Of a stretch of DNA of 64,000 nt, positions 17,431 through 25,545 are shown piece by piece. Below the pieces are notes generated by a model. The model was given only the letters and a program-made list of their open reading frames with translations. It had not been told where the DNA came from and did not search any database. The stretch is taken from assembly GCA_040222855.1 (NCBI GenBank), contig JAVKCD010000019.1, forward strand, positions 914,912 through 978,911, given 5' to 3'. This stretch comes from Phycisphaeraceae bacterium. Its GTDB lineage: Bacteria > Planctomycetota > Phycisphaerae > Phycisphaerales > Phycisphaeraceae. How positions within the stretch are numbered: position 1 is the stretch's first letter; the number at the start of each line of letters is the position of its first letter. A program made the translations under genes and the position numbers.

Positions 17431-19814
17431 AACCGCTTGAAAAAGTCCTCGAAGCTCTCAATCAGCACAATTGCCGCCCCAAGCGATCCGGAAAGGGCTA
17501 CAAGGCCCACTGCCCCGCCCATAACGACAAGAACCCAAGCCTCAGCATTACTGAGGGGGACGACGGCAAGGTACTCATCAAGTGTCACGCCGGCTGCAAA
17601 ACAGAAGATGTCGTTGCTGAGCTCGGGCTCCAGATGAGCGATCTTTACGCTGCGTCAAAGTTCCCAGACAACAAAGCAACACCGCAGAATCAGAAGCGCC
17701 GGGGCTTCGACTCAGCTGAGCAAGCGATCAGCTCTCTGGAACAACAGATGGGGACGGTCTCCCAGAAGTGGTCCTACTCCGATGCGGATGGCCGAGTTCT
17801 TGGGTACGTGCTCAGGTGGAACCGCGACAACGGTAAGAAGGACATCCGCCCGATTAGCCTGCACGAGGGGCGCTGGTTCATCGAGGGTATGGTCAAGCCC
17901 AGACCCCTGTACAACCTGTCGAACCTGTCAATGGCCAACCGCATCTACGTGACCGAGGGCGAGCCCGTGGCCGACGCCGCCATCGCGTGCGGCCTAGCAG
18001 CGACCACCTCACCCCACGGCTCAAAATCCCCGCAGGAGGCCGACTGGTCCCCCTTGAAGGGCAAGGACGTCGTGATCCTGCCCGATTACGATGACCCCGG
18101 TGAAGCCTATGCCGAGCGGGTCAGTCAGCTAGCCCGGAAAGCCGGTGCTCGATCCATCAAGGTGATCCACCTGTCCGAGCTTTGGCCGGATTTGGAGGCC
18201 GGGGGGGACCTCGTTGACGTCCTGAAGATGACCAACGGCGATGTCGAAGCCGTGCGTCGAGCCATCGACGACGCCATCGAAGCTGTCGAAGTCATTGAGC
18301 CCGAAACCCCGGAGCCACCTCTCTCTTACCGTCCCTTCCCCACAGCAACCCTACCCGAGCCGATCCGCACCTTTGTTGAGACCGGAGCTAAAGCGATTGG
18401 ATGTGACCCGTCGTTCATCGCGCTACCCATGCTCTCGGCCCTGGCCGCCGCGATTGGGAACACCCATCGTCTCAAGATCAAGGAAACCTGGATCGAACCT
18501 GCCATTATCTGGACCGCAATTGTGGGCGAATCTGGTACGGCTAAAAGCCCAGCGATGGACCTTGCTTTACGGGCACCGCGACGACGCCAGCAACAAGCCA
18601 TGCTCGAGTACCAGGACAAGATGACGGTCTGGAAGCGAGATCACGCTCATTGGAAAGCCGAAATGGAGGGCTGGAAACGTCTAAAGAAAGTGGGACGTGG
18701 CGATCCCCCACCCGAGCCGCCGAAACCCGTGCTGTCCCGGAACTTGATCAACGACACGACGACCGAAGCCTTGGTCAGCCGTCTCCAGGAAAACCCGCGC
18801 GGCCTGCTGCTGGCCTGTGACGAGTTGTCAGGATGGATGCACTTCGACCGCTACAAAAGCAAAGCCGGCGGCCAAGGCGCGGACGTCTCTAGATGGCTGG
18901 AGGTTTTTGGAGGCCGTGCCCTGACCGTGGACCGCAAGACCAGCGGCACCGAGTTTGTGCCCCAGGCCAGCGTGAGCATCACGGGCGGGATCCAGCCGGA
19001 AATCCTGCGTCGCGGTCTGAGCCAGGAAAACCGCGATAACGGCCTGGCGGCACGCCTGCTCTTCGCGATGCCGCCGCGACGCAAGAAAATCTGGACCGAA
19101 GATGACGTCGAGCCCGCACTCATGGCCAAGGTCCAGGCAGTGTTCGACTGGCTCTATGACCAGGAGTTGAACACGAATCAGTCGGGAACCCCCGAGCCAA
19201 CCCTTGTGACCTTCACGGGCGAGGCGAAAACGAAATGGATCGAGTTTGTCAACGAGCACGGAGACCAGCAGCTCAACCTCGTGGGCGACGAGGCGGCCGC
19301 CTGGTCGAAGCTCGAAGCATATGCGGCACGGCTGGCGTTGGTGATTCACATGACGCGTGTGGCGGCCGGTGACCCAACGCTGGAGGACGCCTCGAGGGTC
19401 GACCTGAACTCCCTTGAGTCCGGTATCAAGCTCGTCCGCTGGTTCGCCAACGAGGCCGAACGGGTCTATGCCGGGTTCCAGGCCAACGAAGAAGATCAGG
19501 ATCGACGACGGCTCATCGAGTGGATCGGGGCCAGGGGCGGAGCAGTCACCGTCCGCGACCTCACCAAGGGCCTCAGGGCCTACAGGGGCGAGCAGGGCAA
19601 AGCCCGCGAGGATCTGGACGCCCTGGTCGAAGCGGGCTACGGCACATGGGAAGACCCCGCACCGGGGACCAAGGGTGGCCGACCCACCAAGCGGTTCGTT
19701 CTGCATCAAGCCGGCCCCGTCCCCGGAACCTCGACTCCAGAACCTTCTACAGGGGGTATTGGGGACGGGGACAGTGGGGACACCTCTGAAGACGACGGCT
19801 GGGGTGCGGTATGA
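17427..19814 (+). CDS. Primase/replication protein: CHC2 zinc finger, TOPRIM-like and DUF3987 helicase-like domains
   Basis: A 795-aa protein. A DnaG-type zinc finger lies at the N terminus (HNCRPKRSGKGYKAHCPAHN then IKCHAGCKTEDVV). A TOPRIM-like segment follows with VTEGEPVADAAIACGLAATT and DVVILPDYDDPGEAYAE. From about residue 300 the protein matches DUF3987 patterns (FVETGAKAIGCDPSFIALPM; AIVGESGTAKSPAMDLAL is the P-loop). These fusions are common replication proteins of phage satellites and integrative elements and should prime and unwind the element's own origin. Coupled by 4-bp overlaps to the HTH gene before and the TubC-like gene after. Confidence 0.85.
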   Translation: MKPLEKVLEALNQHNCRPKRSGKGYKAHCPAHNDKNPSLSITEGDDGKVLIKCHAGCKTEDVVAELGLQMSDLYAASKFPDNKATPQNQKRRGFDSAEQAISSLEQQMGTVSQKWSYSDADGRVLGYVLRWNRDNGKKDIRPISLHEGRWFIEGMVKPRPLYNLSNLSMANRIYVTEGEPVADAAIACGLAATTSPHGSKSPQEADWSPLKGKDVVILPDYDDPGEAYAERVSQLARKAGARSIKVIHLSELWPDLEAGGDLVDVLKMTNGDVEAVRRAIDDAIEAVEVIEPETPEPPLSYRPFPTATLPEPIRTFVETGAKAIGCDPSFIALPMLSALAAAIGNTHRLKIKETWIEPAIIWTAIVGESGTAKSPAMDLALRAPRRRQQQAMLEYQDKMTVWKRDHAHWKAEMEGWKRLKKVGRGDPPPEPPKPVLSRNLINDTTTEALVSRLQENPRGLLLACDELSGWMHFDRYKSKAGGQGADVSRWLEVFGGRALTVDRKTSGTEFVPQASVSITGGIQPEILRRGLSQENRDNGLAARLLFAMPPRRKKIWTEDDVEPALMAKVQAVFDWLYDQELNTNQSGTPEPTLVTFTGEAKTKWIEFVNEHGDQQLNLVGDEAAAWSKLEAYAARLALVIHMTRVAAGDPTLEDASRVDLNSLESGIKLVRWFANEAERVYAGFQANEEDQDRRRLIEWIGARGGAVTVRDLTKGLRAYRGEQGKAREDLDALVEAGYGTWEDPAPGTKGGRPTKRFVLHQAGPVPGTSTPEPSTGGIGDGDSGDTSEDDGWGAV

Positions 19815-20173
19815 CCCAGACGGCTCAGACCAGGCCCTCGGTAGTCGCCGAGTTCCTGCTCCAACTCGGGCAGGCAGGGGTAGAACTGGCGATCGACCCG
19901 GGTAACGACGCACGCCTGAGATACCGACCATCCGATCTTGGAGCAGATCTGCGGCAACAGCTTTCCGATCATAAACCCCACCTACTCGCCCTCCTCCGCG
20001 GCGAGGCCCTTCCTGACGAGCATGATTCGAACACCGAGGCCGGCTACGTCCTGGGCGAGCGCCTGGGGATCGCCGAGGACCTCGGCATGCCCGTCCACCC
20101 CGGCAGCCCCGCCTGGCTGGTGGCCGTGGGCGAAGCTCTGCTTACGATGGACCCAGATCGAAAGGACACGTGA
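19811..20173 (+). CDS. TubC N-terminal docking-domain-like small protein (element 1)
   Basis: A 120-aa protein. Residues 10-62 (VAEFLLQLGQAGVELAI, ARLRYRPSDLGADLRQQL, HKPHLLALLRG) fit the TubC N-terminal docking pattern known from NRPS/PKS docking and also seen as small proteins in mobile elements. The second half has no recognised motif. It lies between primase and integrase with ATGA-type overlaps on both sides, so it belongs to the mobility/replication operon. A protein-protein adaptor role is inferred. A relative sits at 36036 in element 2. Confidence 0.65.
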   Translation: MTQTAQTRPSVVAEFLLQLGQAGVELAIDPGNDARLRYRPSDLGADLRQQLSDHKPHLLALLRGEALPDEHDSNTEAGYVLGERLGIAEDLGMPVHPGSPAWLVAVGEALLTMDPDRKDT

Positions 20174-21672
20174 TGGCCAAGAAGACCAAGCCCAGAACCC
20201 GCAGTAAGGGCTCCGGATCGCTGTTTAAGCGCAGCGGCAAGGGGCCCTGGATCGCCACCTGGTACGACCACGACGGCCGCCGGCGGGAGAAGTCAACACG
20301 CACCACCGACAAGGCCGCTGCCGAGCGGATCCTGGCCAAGCATGTCGCCGACGCCGCCCTCCGCCGCGACGGCGTCATCGACGTCAAGCGGGACCGCTTC
20401 GCCGTCGAGGGCCGCAAGCCCCTGAGCGAGCACATCGAGGCCTACATCACCCACTGCAGGCACCGCGGCCTGGCGGATCACCACATCAACCAGAAACAGC
20501 GTCACCTCGACCGCATGGTCAAGGCCGCTCGCGTGACAAGACTGGCCGACCTGACCTCTGATGCCCTGGAGCGTCACCTCCGACAGCTCAAGGACTCGGG
20601 GCTCTCCGCCCGCTCGGTCAACTTCGCTCGCCAGATCGCGGTGGCCTTCTACTCCTGGTGCGTCAAGACCGGCAGGGCCGAGGTCAACCCCCTGAGCGTG
20701 GTGCCCAAGCTCGACGAGACCCGTGACCGCCGCCGGGTGCGTCGTCCGCTGACCGACGATGAGCTGGCCCGGCTGCTGGCCGTAGCACGGGAGCACGGGC
20801 GTGAGGCTTGGTACCTCGCCGCAGCCATGGCCGGGCTCCGCCGCGGTGATCTTCTTCGTCTGAAGTGGTCCGACGTGGACTTCGAGGCGAGCACGATCAC
20901 CATCCGTGAGGGCAAGGCCAGGCGGGTCGATGTGATCCCGATGCACCCGCAGCTCACCGAGTCACTGCGTCGCCATCAGCAGCAGAACCCGGCGGTTGGA
21001 GCCACCAAGGTCTTCTCTGCCGCGGTCGGCAGCCCGACGGTGCTGAATGACTTCTACCGAGCCGGGATCGCCAGGAAAGAGCCCGTACGCGATACCGACG
21101 GCAACATCGTCCAGATCGGCAAGGGCACCCGACGCTCGCCCAAGCGGACGAAGATGCGGATCGTCACCATCGACGAGGACGGCCGTGAGATCGATCTCCA
21201 CGCCCTGAGGACCACCCTCGGCACCCAGCTCGCCCGGGCCGGCGTCGCACCCCAGATCGCCCAGCGGATCATGCGTCACGGCGACTACCGCACCACCCTG
21301 AAGCACTACACCGTCCTCGGCCTGACCGACACCGCCCGAGCCATCGAGTCACTCGACGCGATCCGAGAATCAAGCTCGATGCATTCAGCTTCCGGGACCG
21401 ACGGAGAAGGTCTCGATGAACCCGCTATACCCGACCCCCAGCTATACCCCCAGCAGTTGGCGCGCGTAACAGGGCACATTCATGCGTCGCCACGCACAAA
21501 CTCGAAGCCTACTCCGAGTACTCCGAGATCCACAAACCCAGTAAAAAAAGGCCCTTACAGGCCGTTGGACGGAAAGCGGGCGAAGGGACTCGAACCCTCA
21601 ACATTCAGCTTGGAAGGCTGCTGGGGCAAGTTGCAACCCCTTGAACGATCAAGGGGTTACGGCTGGGGGTAG
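20173..21672 (+). CDS. Tyrosine recombinase (integrase) of element 1; reads through the att repeat
   Basis: About 499 aa from the ATG at 20173 (GTG at 20170 is an alternative). It has an arm/SAM-like N terminus, then catalytic residues Arg223 (AGLRRGD), His343 and Arg346 (LHALRTT), His369 (MRHGDY) and nucleophile Tyr379 (LKHYTVLG), all present. It is closely related in sequence and layout to the integrase at 36628. The final coding part crosses the 48-bp tRNA-derived repeat (21573-21620), giving AKGLEPSTFSLEG and then 17 extra residues from element-2 DNA. In front of the intact tRNA the same frame would end in TGA at the edge of the repeat, so the present tail is a product of the tandem arrangement. 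Confidence 0.92.
   Translation: MAKKTKPRTRSKGSGSLFKRSGKGPWIATWYDHDGRRREKSTRTTDKAAAERILAKHVADAALRRDGVIDVKRDRFAVEGRKPLSEHIEAYITHCRHRGLADHHINQKQRHLDRMVKAARVTRLADLTSDALERHLRQLKDSGLSARSVNFARQIAVAFYSWCVKTGRAEVNPLSVVPKLDETRDRRRVRRPLTDDELARLLAVAREHGREAWYLAAAMAGLRRGDLLRLKWSDVDFEASTITIREGKARRVDVIPMHPQLTESLRRHQQQNPAVGATKVFSAAVGSPTVLNDFYRAGIARKEPVRDTDGNIVQIGKGTRRSPKRTKMRIVTIDEDGREIDLHALRTTLGTQLARAGVAPQIAQRIMRHGDYRTTLKHYTVLGLTDTARAIESLDAIRESSSMHSASGTDGEGLDEPAIPDPQLYPQQLARVTGHIHASPRTNSKPTPSTPRSTNPVKKGPYRPLDGKRAKGLEPSTFSLEGCWGKLQPLERSRGYGWG
21424..21449 (+). repeat. Pair of short direct repeats near the element-1 attachment site
   Basis: GCTATACCC occurs at 21424-21432 and 21441-21449, about 125 bp from the attachment repeat and inside the 3' part of the integrase gene. 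A second pair, TACTCCGAG, occurs close to 21510-21530. The position resembles arm-type integrase or excisionase binding sites, but this is inferred. Confidence 0.4.
21573..21620. repeat. 48-bp attachment-site repeat, left boundary of element 2 and right boundary of element 1
   Basis: This sequence is a perfect 48-bp copy of 38021-38068. It contains the antisense of the 3' part of tRNA-Gly(UCC) from the anticodon arm to the 3' end. It marks the junction between two tandem integrated elements. Sequence identity stops sharply at 21621, where the chromosomal copy continues into the rest of the tRNA. Confidence 0.95.
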
Positions 21673-21823
21673 GGGTGGGCGCAGCGCAAGCGTTAGCGCA
21701 ACACCCCCGGAAGCAACCCAAGACCCCGATCTGAAGCGCGTGGCGGAAGCGTGGGCATCCCTGCCCCGGTCGATCCGGCGCGCGGTGTTGTCGTTGATCG
21801 AGGACGCGGGGGAGGACGACTGA
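21621..21823 (+). other. Detached C-terminal coding segment of the element-2 integrase
   Basis: From the attachment repeat, the frame used by the integrase at 36628 continues open through 21621-21823 to a TGA and encodes a tail ending in DPDLKRVAEAWASLP, then RSIRRAVLSLIEDAGEDD. In the integrated state this segment is separated from its gene by the whole element. In the excised circle it would be joined in frame, since 1,441 nt from the right end plus 203 nt from here make exactly 548 codons. Tails of the type DPxLxRVxxAWxxLP are, from memory, common at the end of planctomycete integrases. Translation on its own from the TTG at 21641 is unlikely. Confidence 0.8.
21635..21658. terminator. 10-bp perfect stem hairpin just inside element 2
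   Basis: AACCCCTTGA-ACGA-TCAAGGGGTT forms a perfect 10-bp stem with a 4-base loop, 14 bp inside the left boundary of element 2. In the integrated state it lies near the end of the element-1 integrase frame, so it could act as a terminator, though no T-run follows. It could equally be a recombination-protein site. In the circular form it would be inside the integrase coding sequence. Confidence 0.5.
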
Positions 21824-21898
21824 TTCTGTGCCGGGTGGCTGGAGTCACCCGGCTGATATTCACCTGGGGCGTGTGCCCCTTCACGGAAGGATTCGACG

Positions 21899-22150
21899 AT
21901 GACCATTGATGACCGAAGTGATGTTGGATGGGATGGGCGGTTTCAACCCGTCCCCCTCAAAGCTGGCGCGACGCTGGTGGTGGATAAGTCACTGCCTGAT
22001 GACTTTGTGCTGACCCCCGATGGGGGCGTGCGGGTGCGGTCGAGTGCTGCCCTGGAGGTGATTCTGGTGCGGGCGTTCTTCGCTGGTAAGGCTGCTGCGG
22101 CGCGTGAGCTGAGCAACGCATACAAGGGCGAGGGGGTGGGTGATGCATGA
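21899..22150 (+). CDS. Hypothetical small protein of element 2
   Basis: An 83-aa protein with a GGAAGG ribosome-binding site 7-12 bases before the ATG at 21899. It is acidic and mostly beta-like at the start (FQPVPLKAGATLVVDKSLPD, FVLTPDGGVRVRSS), ending in a helix (ALEVILVRAFFAGKAAAARELS). No family is recognised. It overlaps the next gene by 8 bp, so the three genes 21899-23284 form one operon in the left arm of the element. Confidence 0.6.
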   Translation: MTIDDRSDVGWDGRFQPVPLKAGATLVVDKSLPDDFVLTPDGGVRVRSSAALEVILVRAFFAGKAAAARELSNAYKGEGVGDA

Positions 22151-22649
22151 AGTTATTCGAGAGCTAGAAACCCGGGCGGCTGAGTCGCGGCGTCTACGGG
22201 CTGAGCGGCTGGCTGAGGTCCTGCGGCGCTGGGGGGTCGATGGATCGCCCCCGCTGCCGAGTGAGGCTGAGCTGGTGTTGGAGGCTGTAGAGCGGCACGG
22301 CGTCGATCCTGTGGCGATCGTCGAGGCCGGGCGCGACCTGCGGGCCGCAAAGCCCGCTCTGACCGAGGCGGCCCACGAGTTGGCCCGGTTGCGGCGTCGC
22401 GCCCACGAAACCGTCATAAGGGCGCGGACGGGCGGCCGATCGGCCGGTCTGGGCGTGCGGCCGCTGCTGGTGGCAGGCGTCGAGGTGACCGAGGGCGATC
22501 TGCTGGCGGCTGAGCCCAAGTTGGAGTTTGTGGGCCGGGCGCAGGGGGCGGCGCAAGCTGCCTTGCTGCGGGCCGATACACGGTTGCGAGAGTTGTTGGC
22601 TGACCTGGTGGCGACGTTGAGTGCCCCCGCCGAGGTGGCCGAGGCATGA
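22143..22649 (+). CDS. Hypothetical helical protein of element 2
   Basis: A 168-aa protein from the ATG at 22143 (GTG at 22140 also possible). It is almost entirely predicted helix and rich in Arg, Ala, Glu and Leu (ELETRAAESRRLRAERLAEV, EAAHELARLRRRAHETVIRA), consistent with a coiled-coil or scaffolding-type protein. No known family is recognised. Linked by overlaps to genes on both sides (4-bp ATGA with the next). Confidence 0.6.
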   Translation: MHEVIRELETRAAESRRLRAERLAEVLRRWGVDGSPPLPSEAELVLEAVERHGVDPVAIVEAGRDLRAAKPALTEAAHELARLRRRAHETVIRARTGGRSAGLGVRPLLVAGVEVTEGDLLAAEPKLEFVGRAQGAAQAALLRADTRLRELLADLVATLSAPAEVAEA

Positions 22650-23284
22650 GTCCGGCTGAGCGGTGGACGCTGGCGCTCCACGAGTGCGGGCATGGCTGGG
22701 GGGCGGCGTGCGTTCTGCGTCGCCCCTCAGTGGCCCGGCTTTATCAGGATGGTCAAGGGCGTGCCGAGATCGTCGGGGCGACCCCGAGTGAGTGCTGGAG
22801 CATCGGCTATGCCCTGATGCTGGCGGCGGGCAAAGCGGCCGAGTCGCTGGCGAAGGATCACGCCCCCCCCGAGGTCGCGGCGGTCGCGTCCCTGCCCCGG
22901 GCGAAGTCTGAGCCGGTGCTGAGGATCGAGGGTCCGGCTGAGCCGGGACCGCCCCGGCGATTCGAGGGGAGCGATTGGGAGTCGCTGACCTGGTGGGCGG
23001 TGATGGGGGCGGCGAGCTGCCCTGAAGCGTGGGCACCCCGACTACGCGAAGCCGAGCGGCTGGCGGGTGAGTTTGTGGCTGATGAGTCGGAGCGGATTCT
23101 GGAGTTGGCGCGGCTGGTGTTCGAGGTGGGGTCGGTCGAGATCACGCCCCCGACAGAGATCACCCGGGCCGAGTCGGGCTGGCGATCAGCAATCGTTCAA
23201 GAGATCGAGGATGACCCGCTGATCGCGGAGTATGAGCGGCTAATGATGGAGGCGGAGCACCTTAACGTTCGCGGTAAGTTCTGA
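22646..23284 (+). CDS. Putative zinc metalloprotease-like protein (HECGH motif) of element 2
   Basis: A 212-aa protein. Residues 5-17 read ERWTLALHECGHG; H12-E13-x-x-H16 is a gluzincin-type HExxH zinc site, followed by GAACVLRRPSVARLYQDGQG, resembling the M41/FtsH-related context in which a strand follows the active-site helix. The distal third ligand is not obvious. Helical remainder with RLREAERLAGEFVADESERI. In mobile elements, small HExxH proteins sometimes cleave repressors (ImmA-like), but that assignment is not supported by sequence here. Last gene of the left-arm operon. Confidence 0.62.
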   Translation: MSPAERWTLALHECGHGWGAACVLRRPSVARLYQDGQGRAEIVGATPSECWSIGYALMLAAGKAAESLAKDHAPPEVAAVASLPRAKSEPVLRIEGPAEPGPPRRFEGSDWESLTWWAVMGAASCPEAWAPRLREAERLAGEFVADESERILELARLVFEVGSVEITPPTEITRAESGWRSAIVQEIEDDPLIAEYERLMMEAEHLNVRGKF

Positions 23285-23512
23285 TGCAGTAATCCACTTG
23301 AGGGTAGCCGTAGTCATCTGCCCAAGGGATGCGCGATCTTTACCCAGCCGATTCTTGCACCTTAAACCTTTATAAAGTGATGTATCTTCGCTAGACTGTA
23401 CGTAATACATGGCCGTATCTTAAATTCCATCTAGACGAAGGTGGTTTCATGGATAGCCATGGGTGTCGTTTTGACTTTTATTTAATAGCTGCACTTGCAA
23501 AGGAAGAAAGCA

Positions 23513-24742
23513 ATGAGACTATTCTGGGGAATACTTTTTCTGGCAGTAACCTCGATCCAAACGCAAGCAATCAGCTTCCAGATTCTGACTCATGATAACA
23601 TCCGGGACAGCAAGGGCTTTGGCATCAGCGACGATGGCTCGACCATTTTCGGTACTGCCAGATCACTTGACGACTCTTTTGGAATAGTCGCCGTCAAATG
23701 GGATGTTTCAGATGGCTCGATGACGGTGCTGCCGGACACAGTGCTTGAACTCAGGGGCTTTACACTGATTAATGGGGTACCCGTAGAGACTTATTCTTTC
23801 CTGGAAAGTCAGCCATTCGATATCAGCTCTGATGGAAGCAAGATCATCGGACTTGCAGAGTTTACGGATCGCGTAATGCAGCCCTTTGTCTGGACCGAGG
23901 AGTCCGGCATGCAACAACTGCATGTAGAAATGCCGCCGCAGTTCAGGGATACACATGCAACGGGTATAAGCGGCGACGGCGCAAAAGTTGTTGGCTGGTT
24001 TGATACCACACCCGCCACGGTGGAGACATCCTACATCTGGACCGAATCCGGGACTAGTCCTCTTATAGTTCCTTCTATGGGCGGCCTTTACCACTACGCG
24101 GCTGGCATCAGCGCTGACGGTTCAACAGTTATTGGCCACTTCCAGACGCGAGATAGCTGGGACATCCAAGCATTCCGATGGACTGCTCAAGAGGGTTTGC
24201 AGTCCCTCGGGGATCTTCCAGGTGGGCGTACTCATAGTTTTGCCACCGCAGCTAACTCTAACGGCTCAACAATCGTTGGGTTTGGAAGTCCGGGCGAGCC
24301 GGGTGCAGATGGGCCTTTCGACGGTGTTAATCAAGTTGCTTTCATCTGGTCCAAAGAGAATGGCATGCGCAGCCTAGGGTCACTATCACCTGGTGAACCC
24401 AATAGCCGAGCTTATGGCGTTAACGGTGATGGAACTGTCGTTGTCGGGGAGACTCGATCGCCTGATAGCAATAAGGCGTTTATCTGGACCGAAGAACGCG
24501 GTATGCGGTCCATTGGACAGATGCTTGAGCAGAATGGCGAAGACTTGGCCGAATGGTCGTTACTCAATGCTACAGGCATCTCATCTGATGGGAAGAAGAT
24601 AGTCGGCACCGCATATAGAACTGAAAACACCATATACAATGTCGAGTACGCGGTCTGGATAGCGACTATTCCTGAGCCGACTGCTTCATTCTGGCTGCTG
24701 TCAGGCCTATCGATCCTTTATCGACGCAGGCAGAATGTATAG
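23513..24742 (+). CDS. Exported HAF-repeat-like protein with PEP-CTERM sorting tail (element 2 cargo)
   Basis: A 409-aa protein from the ATG at 23513, with AAGGAAG seven bases upstream. A signal peptide (MRLFWGILFLAVTSIQTQA) precedes about seven repeats of the type AxGISxDGSxIxGxxxxxDxxxxAFxW (for example YAAGISADGSTVIGHF, YGVNGDGTVVVGET), the HAF/beta-propeller-like repeat. The tail IPEPTASFWLLSGLSILYR then RRRQ is a PEP-CTERM sorting signal, so the protein should be processed by an exosortase system and sit at or beyond the outer membrane. A relative is encoded on the chromosome at 48493. GC is lower than in the element backbone. It is an unusual cargo for an element. Confidence 0.85.
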   Translation: MRLFWGILFLAVTSIQTQAISFQILTHDNIRDSKGFGISDDGSTIFGTARSLDDSFGIVAVKWDVSDGSMTVLPDTVLELRGFTLINGVPVETYSFLESQPFDISSDGSKIIGLAEFTDRVMQPFVWTEESGMQQLHVEMPPQFRDTHATGISGDGAKVVGWFDTTPATVETSYIWTESGTSPLIVPSMGGLYHYAAGISADGSTVIGHFQTRDSWDIQAFRWTAQEGLQSLGDLPGGRTHSFATAANSNGSTIVGFGSPGEPGADGPFDGVNQVAFIWSKENGMRSLGSLSPGEPNSRAYGVNGDGTVVVGETRSPDSNKAFIWTEERGMRSIGQMLEQNGEDLAEWSLLNATGISSDGKKIVGTAYRTENTIYNVEYAVWIATIPEPTASFWLLSGLSILYRRRQNV

Positions 24743-25095
24743 CAATCAGATATCTGTTTCCATAGCCTCACCAGGCGATGTCGAGTTGCAGTGCACTAAG
24801 TAGGATTCAACTTTTAGTTCGCAAACCCCGCCACCTCATCAATCGAGATCGACAAGGCCTCCTCTCCGCTGCCGCCGAATGCCTCATGTGGAGCGCGAGC
24901 CGCGGGCTCTAGGTTACTGGCGTGAGCAGCATAGAGAAGTTTGGTGGCCGGCTGGAGGTAGTAGGACAGTGTATAATGAAAAGTTCTTAGATTTCATTGT
25001 CGCTACTCGATCAACAGATCAATACTCTAGTCGTTATTGACACTTCTGCAAGTTTTTCAAAGGTATAAAATGTATTCTAGCTACTCGCTCGGCCA
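24743..25095. other. 353-bp AT-rich gap between convergent cargo genes
   Basis: No gene is recognised. It separates the plus-strand PEP-CTERM gene from the 3' end of the minus-strand chaperone/kinase operon and is AT-rich (24960-25080 especially). It probably holds terminators for both, but no long perfect hairpin with a T-run was found. Confidence 0.5.
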
Positions 25096-25545
25096 TCATT
25101 TCCATGGCGCGCGACTCGCCACAGAACGGCGTAGTTCTTGACAGGACTCGTGAACCACGCTTTCGAACCAATCACAAAACGCCAATGTCCATGACGCTCT
25201 CGGTGGGTTTGGCGGACCTGGCTCGAATCGGATCGGTACGCGAGTACACTCGCATGCAGCAACAGCTCGATTGATCACCCATGACATTGTTCTGCTGGTA
25301 TCTTCTTCCAAGCCAGCGGTCTTAGCGCTCTTGAGATACAGCCGCGCCTCGTCCCATCGCCCAAGGCTGAAACTAGCCTTGCACGCAACGATTGCGTACA
25401 CAAGGGTGTTTGGTTCAAGTCGTACTGCTTCTTCAAACGCTTTCAGTGCGTCTTCCGTGTGCCCAGCTCGGTACGCCTGAAGCCCACAGTTGAAGAACGC
25501 CGCCGCAAGCACGGCTTCTGGTGAGTCAAGATTCGCTGGTGTCAT
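25096..25545 (-). CDS. Small TPR-like protein, last gene of the chaperone/kinase operon
   Basis: A 149-aa protein. Residues 12-80 contain TPR-type helices (FFNCGLQAYRAGHTEDALKA, FEEAVRLEPNTLVYAIVACK, ASFSLGRWDEARLYLKSAK). The remainder has several cysteines and tryptophans and no recognised family. The start overlaps the kinase stop (ATGA), so it is translationally coupled. A helper or substrate-adaptor role for the kinase or Hsp70 is inferred from linkage. Confidence 0.7.
   Translation of the reverse strand: MTPANLDSPEAVLAAAFFNCGLQAYRAGHTEDALKAFEEAVRLEPNTLVYAIVACKASFSLGRWDEARLYLKSAKTAGLEEDTSRTMSWVINRAVAACECTRVPIRFEPGPPNPPRASWTLAFCDWFESVVHESCQELRRSVASRAPWK

Larger units (their letters stand above)
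15756..21620 (+). mobile_element. Element 1: satellite-like integrative element, visible backbone (left end not found)
   Basis: The order terS-like, hypothetical, two HTH, primase, TubC-like, integrase and attachment repeat is that of a phage-satellite or small integrative element with its integrase end against the tRNA-derived 48-bp repeat at 21573-21620. Genes from 17200 on are linked by 4-bp overlaps. The restriction/RT operon at 4114-15725, and perhaps the metal-efflux operon, are plausible cargo. No second copy of the tRNA repeat is seen between 1 and 15755, so the left end is either outside the window or degraded. Confidence 0.7.
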
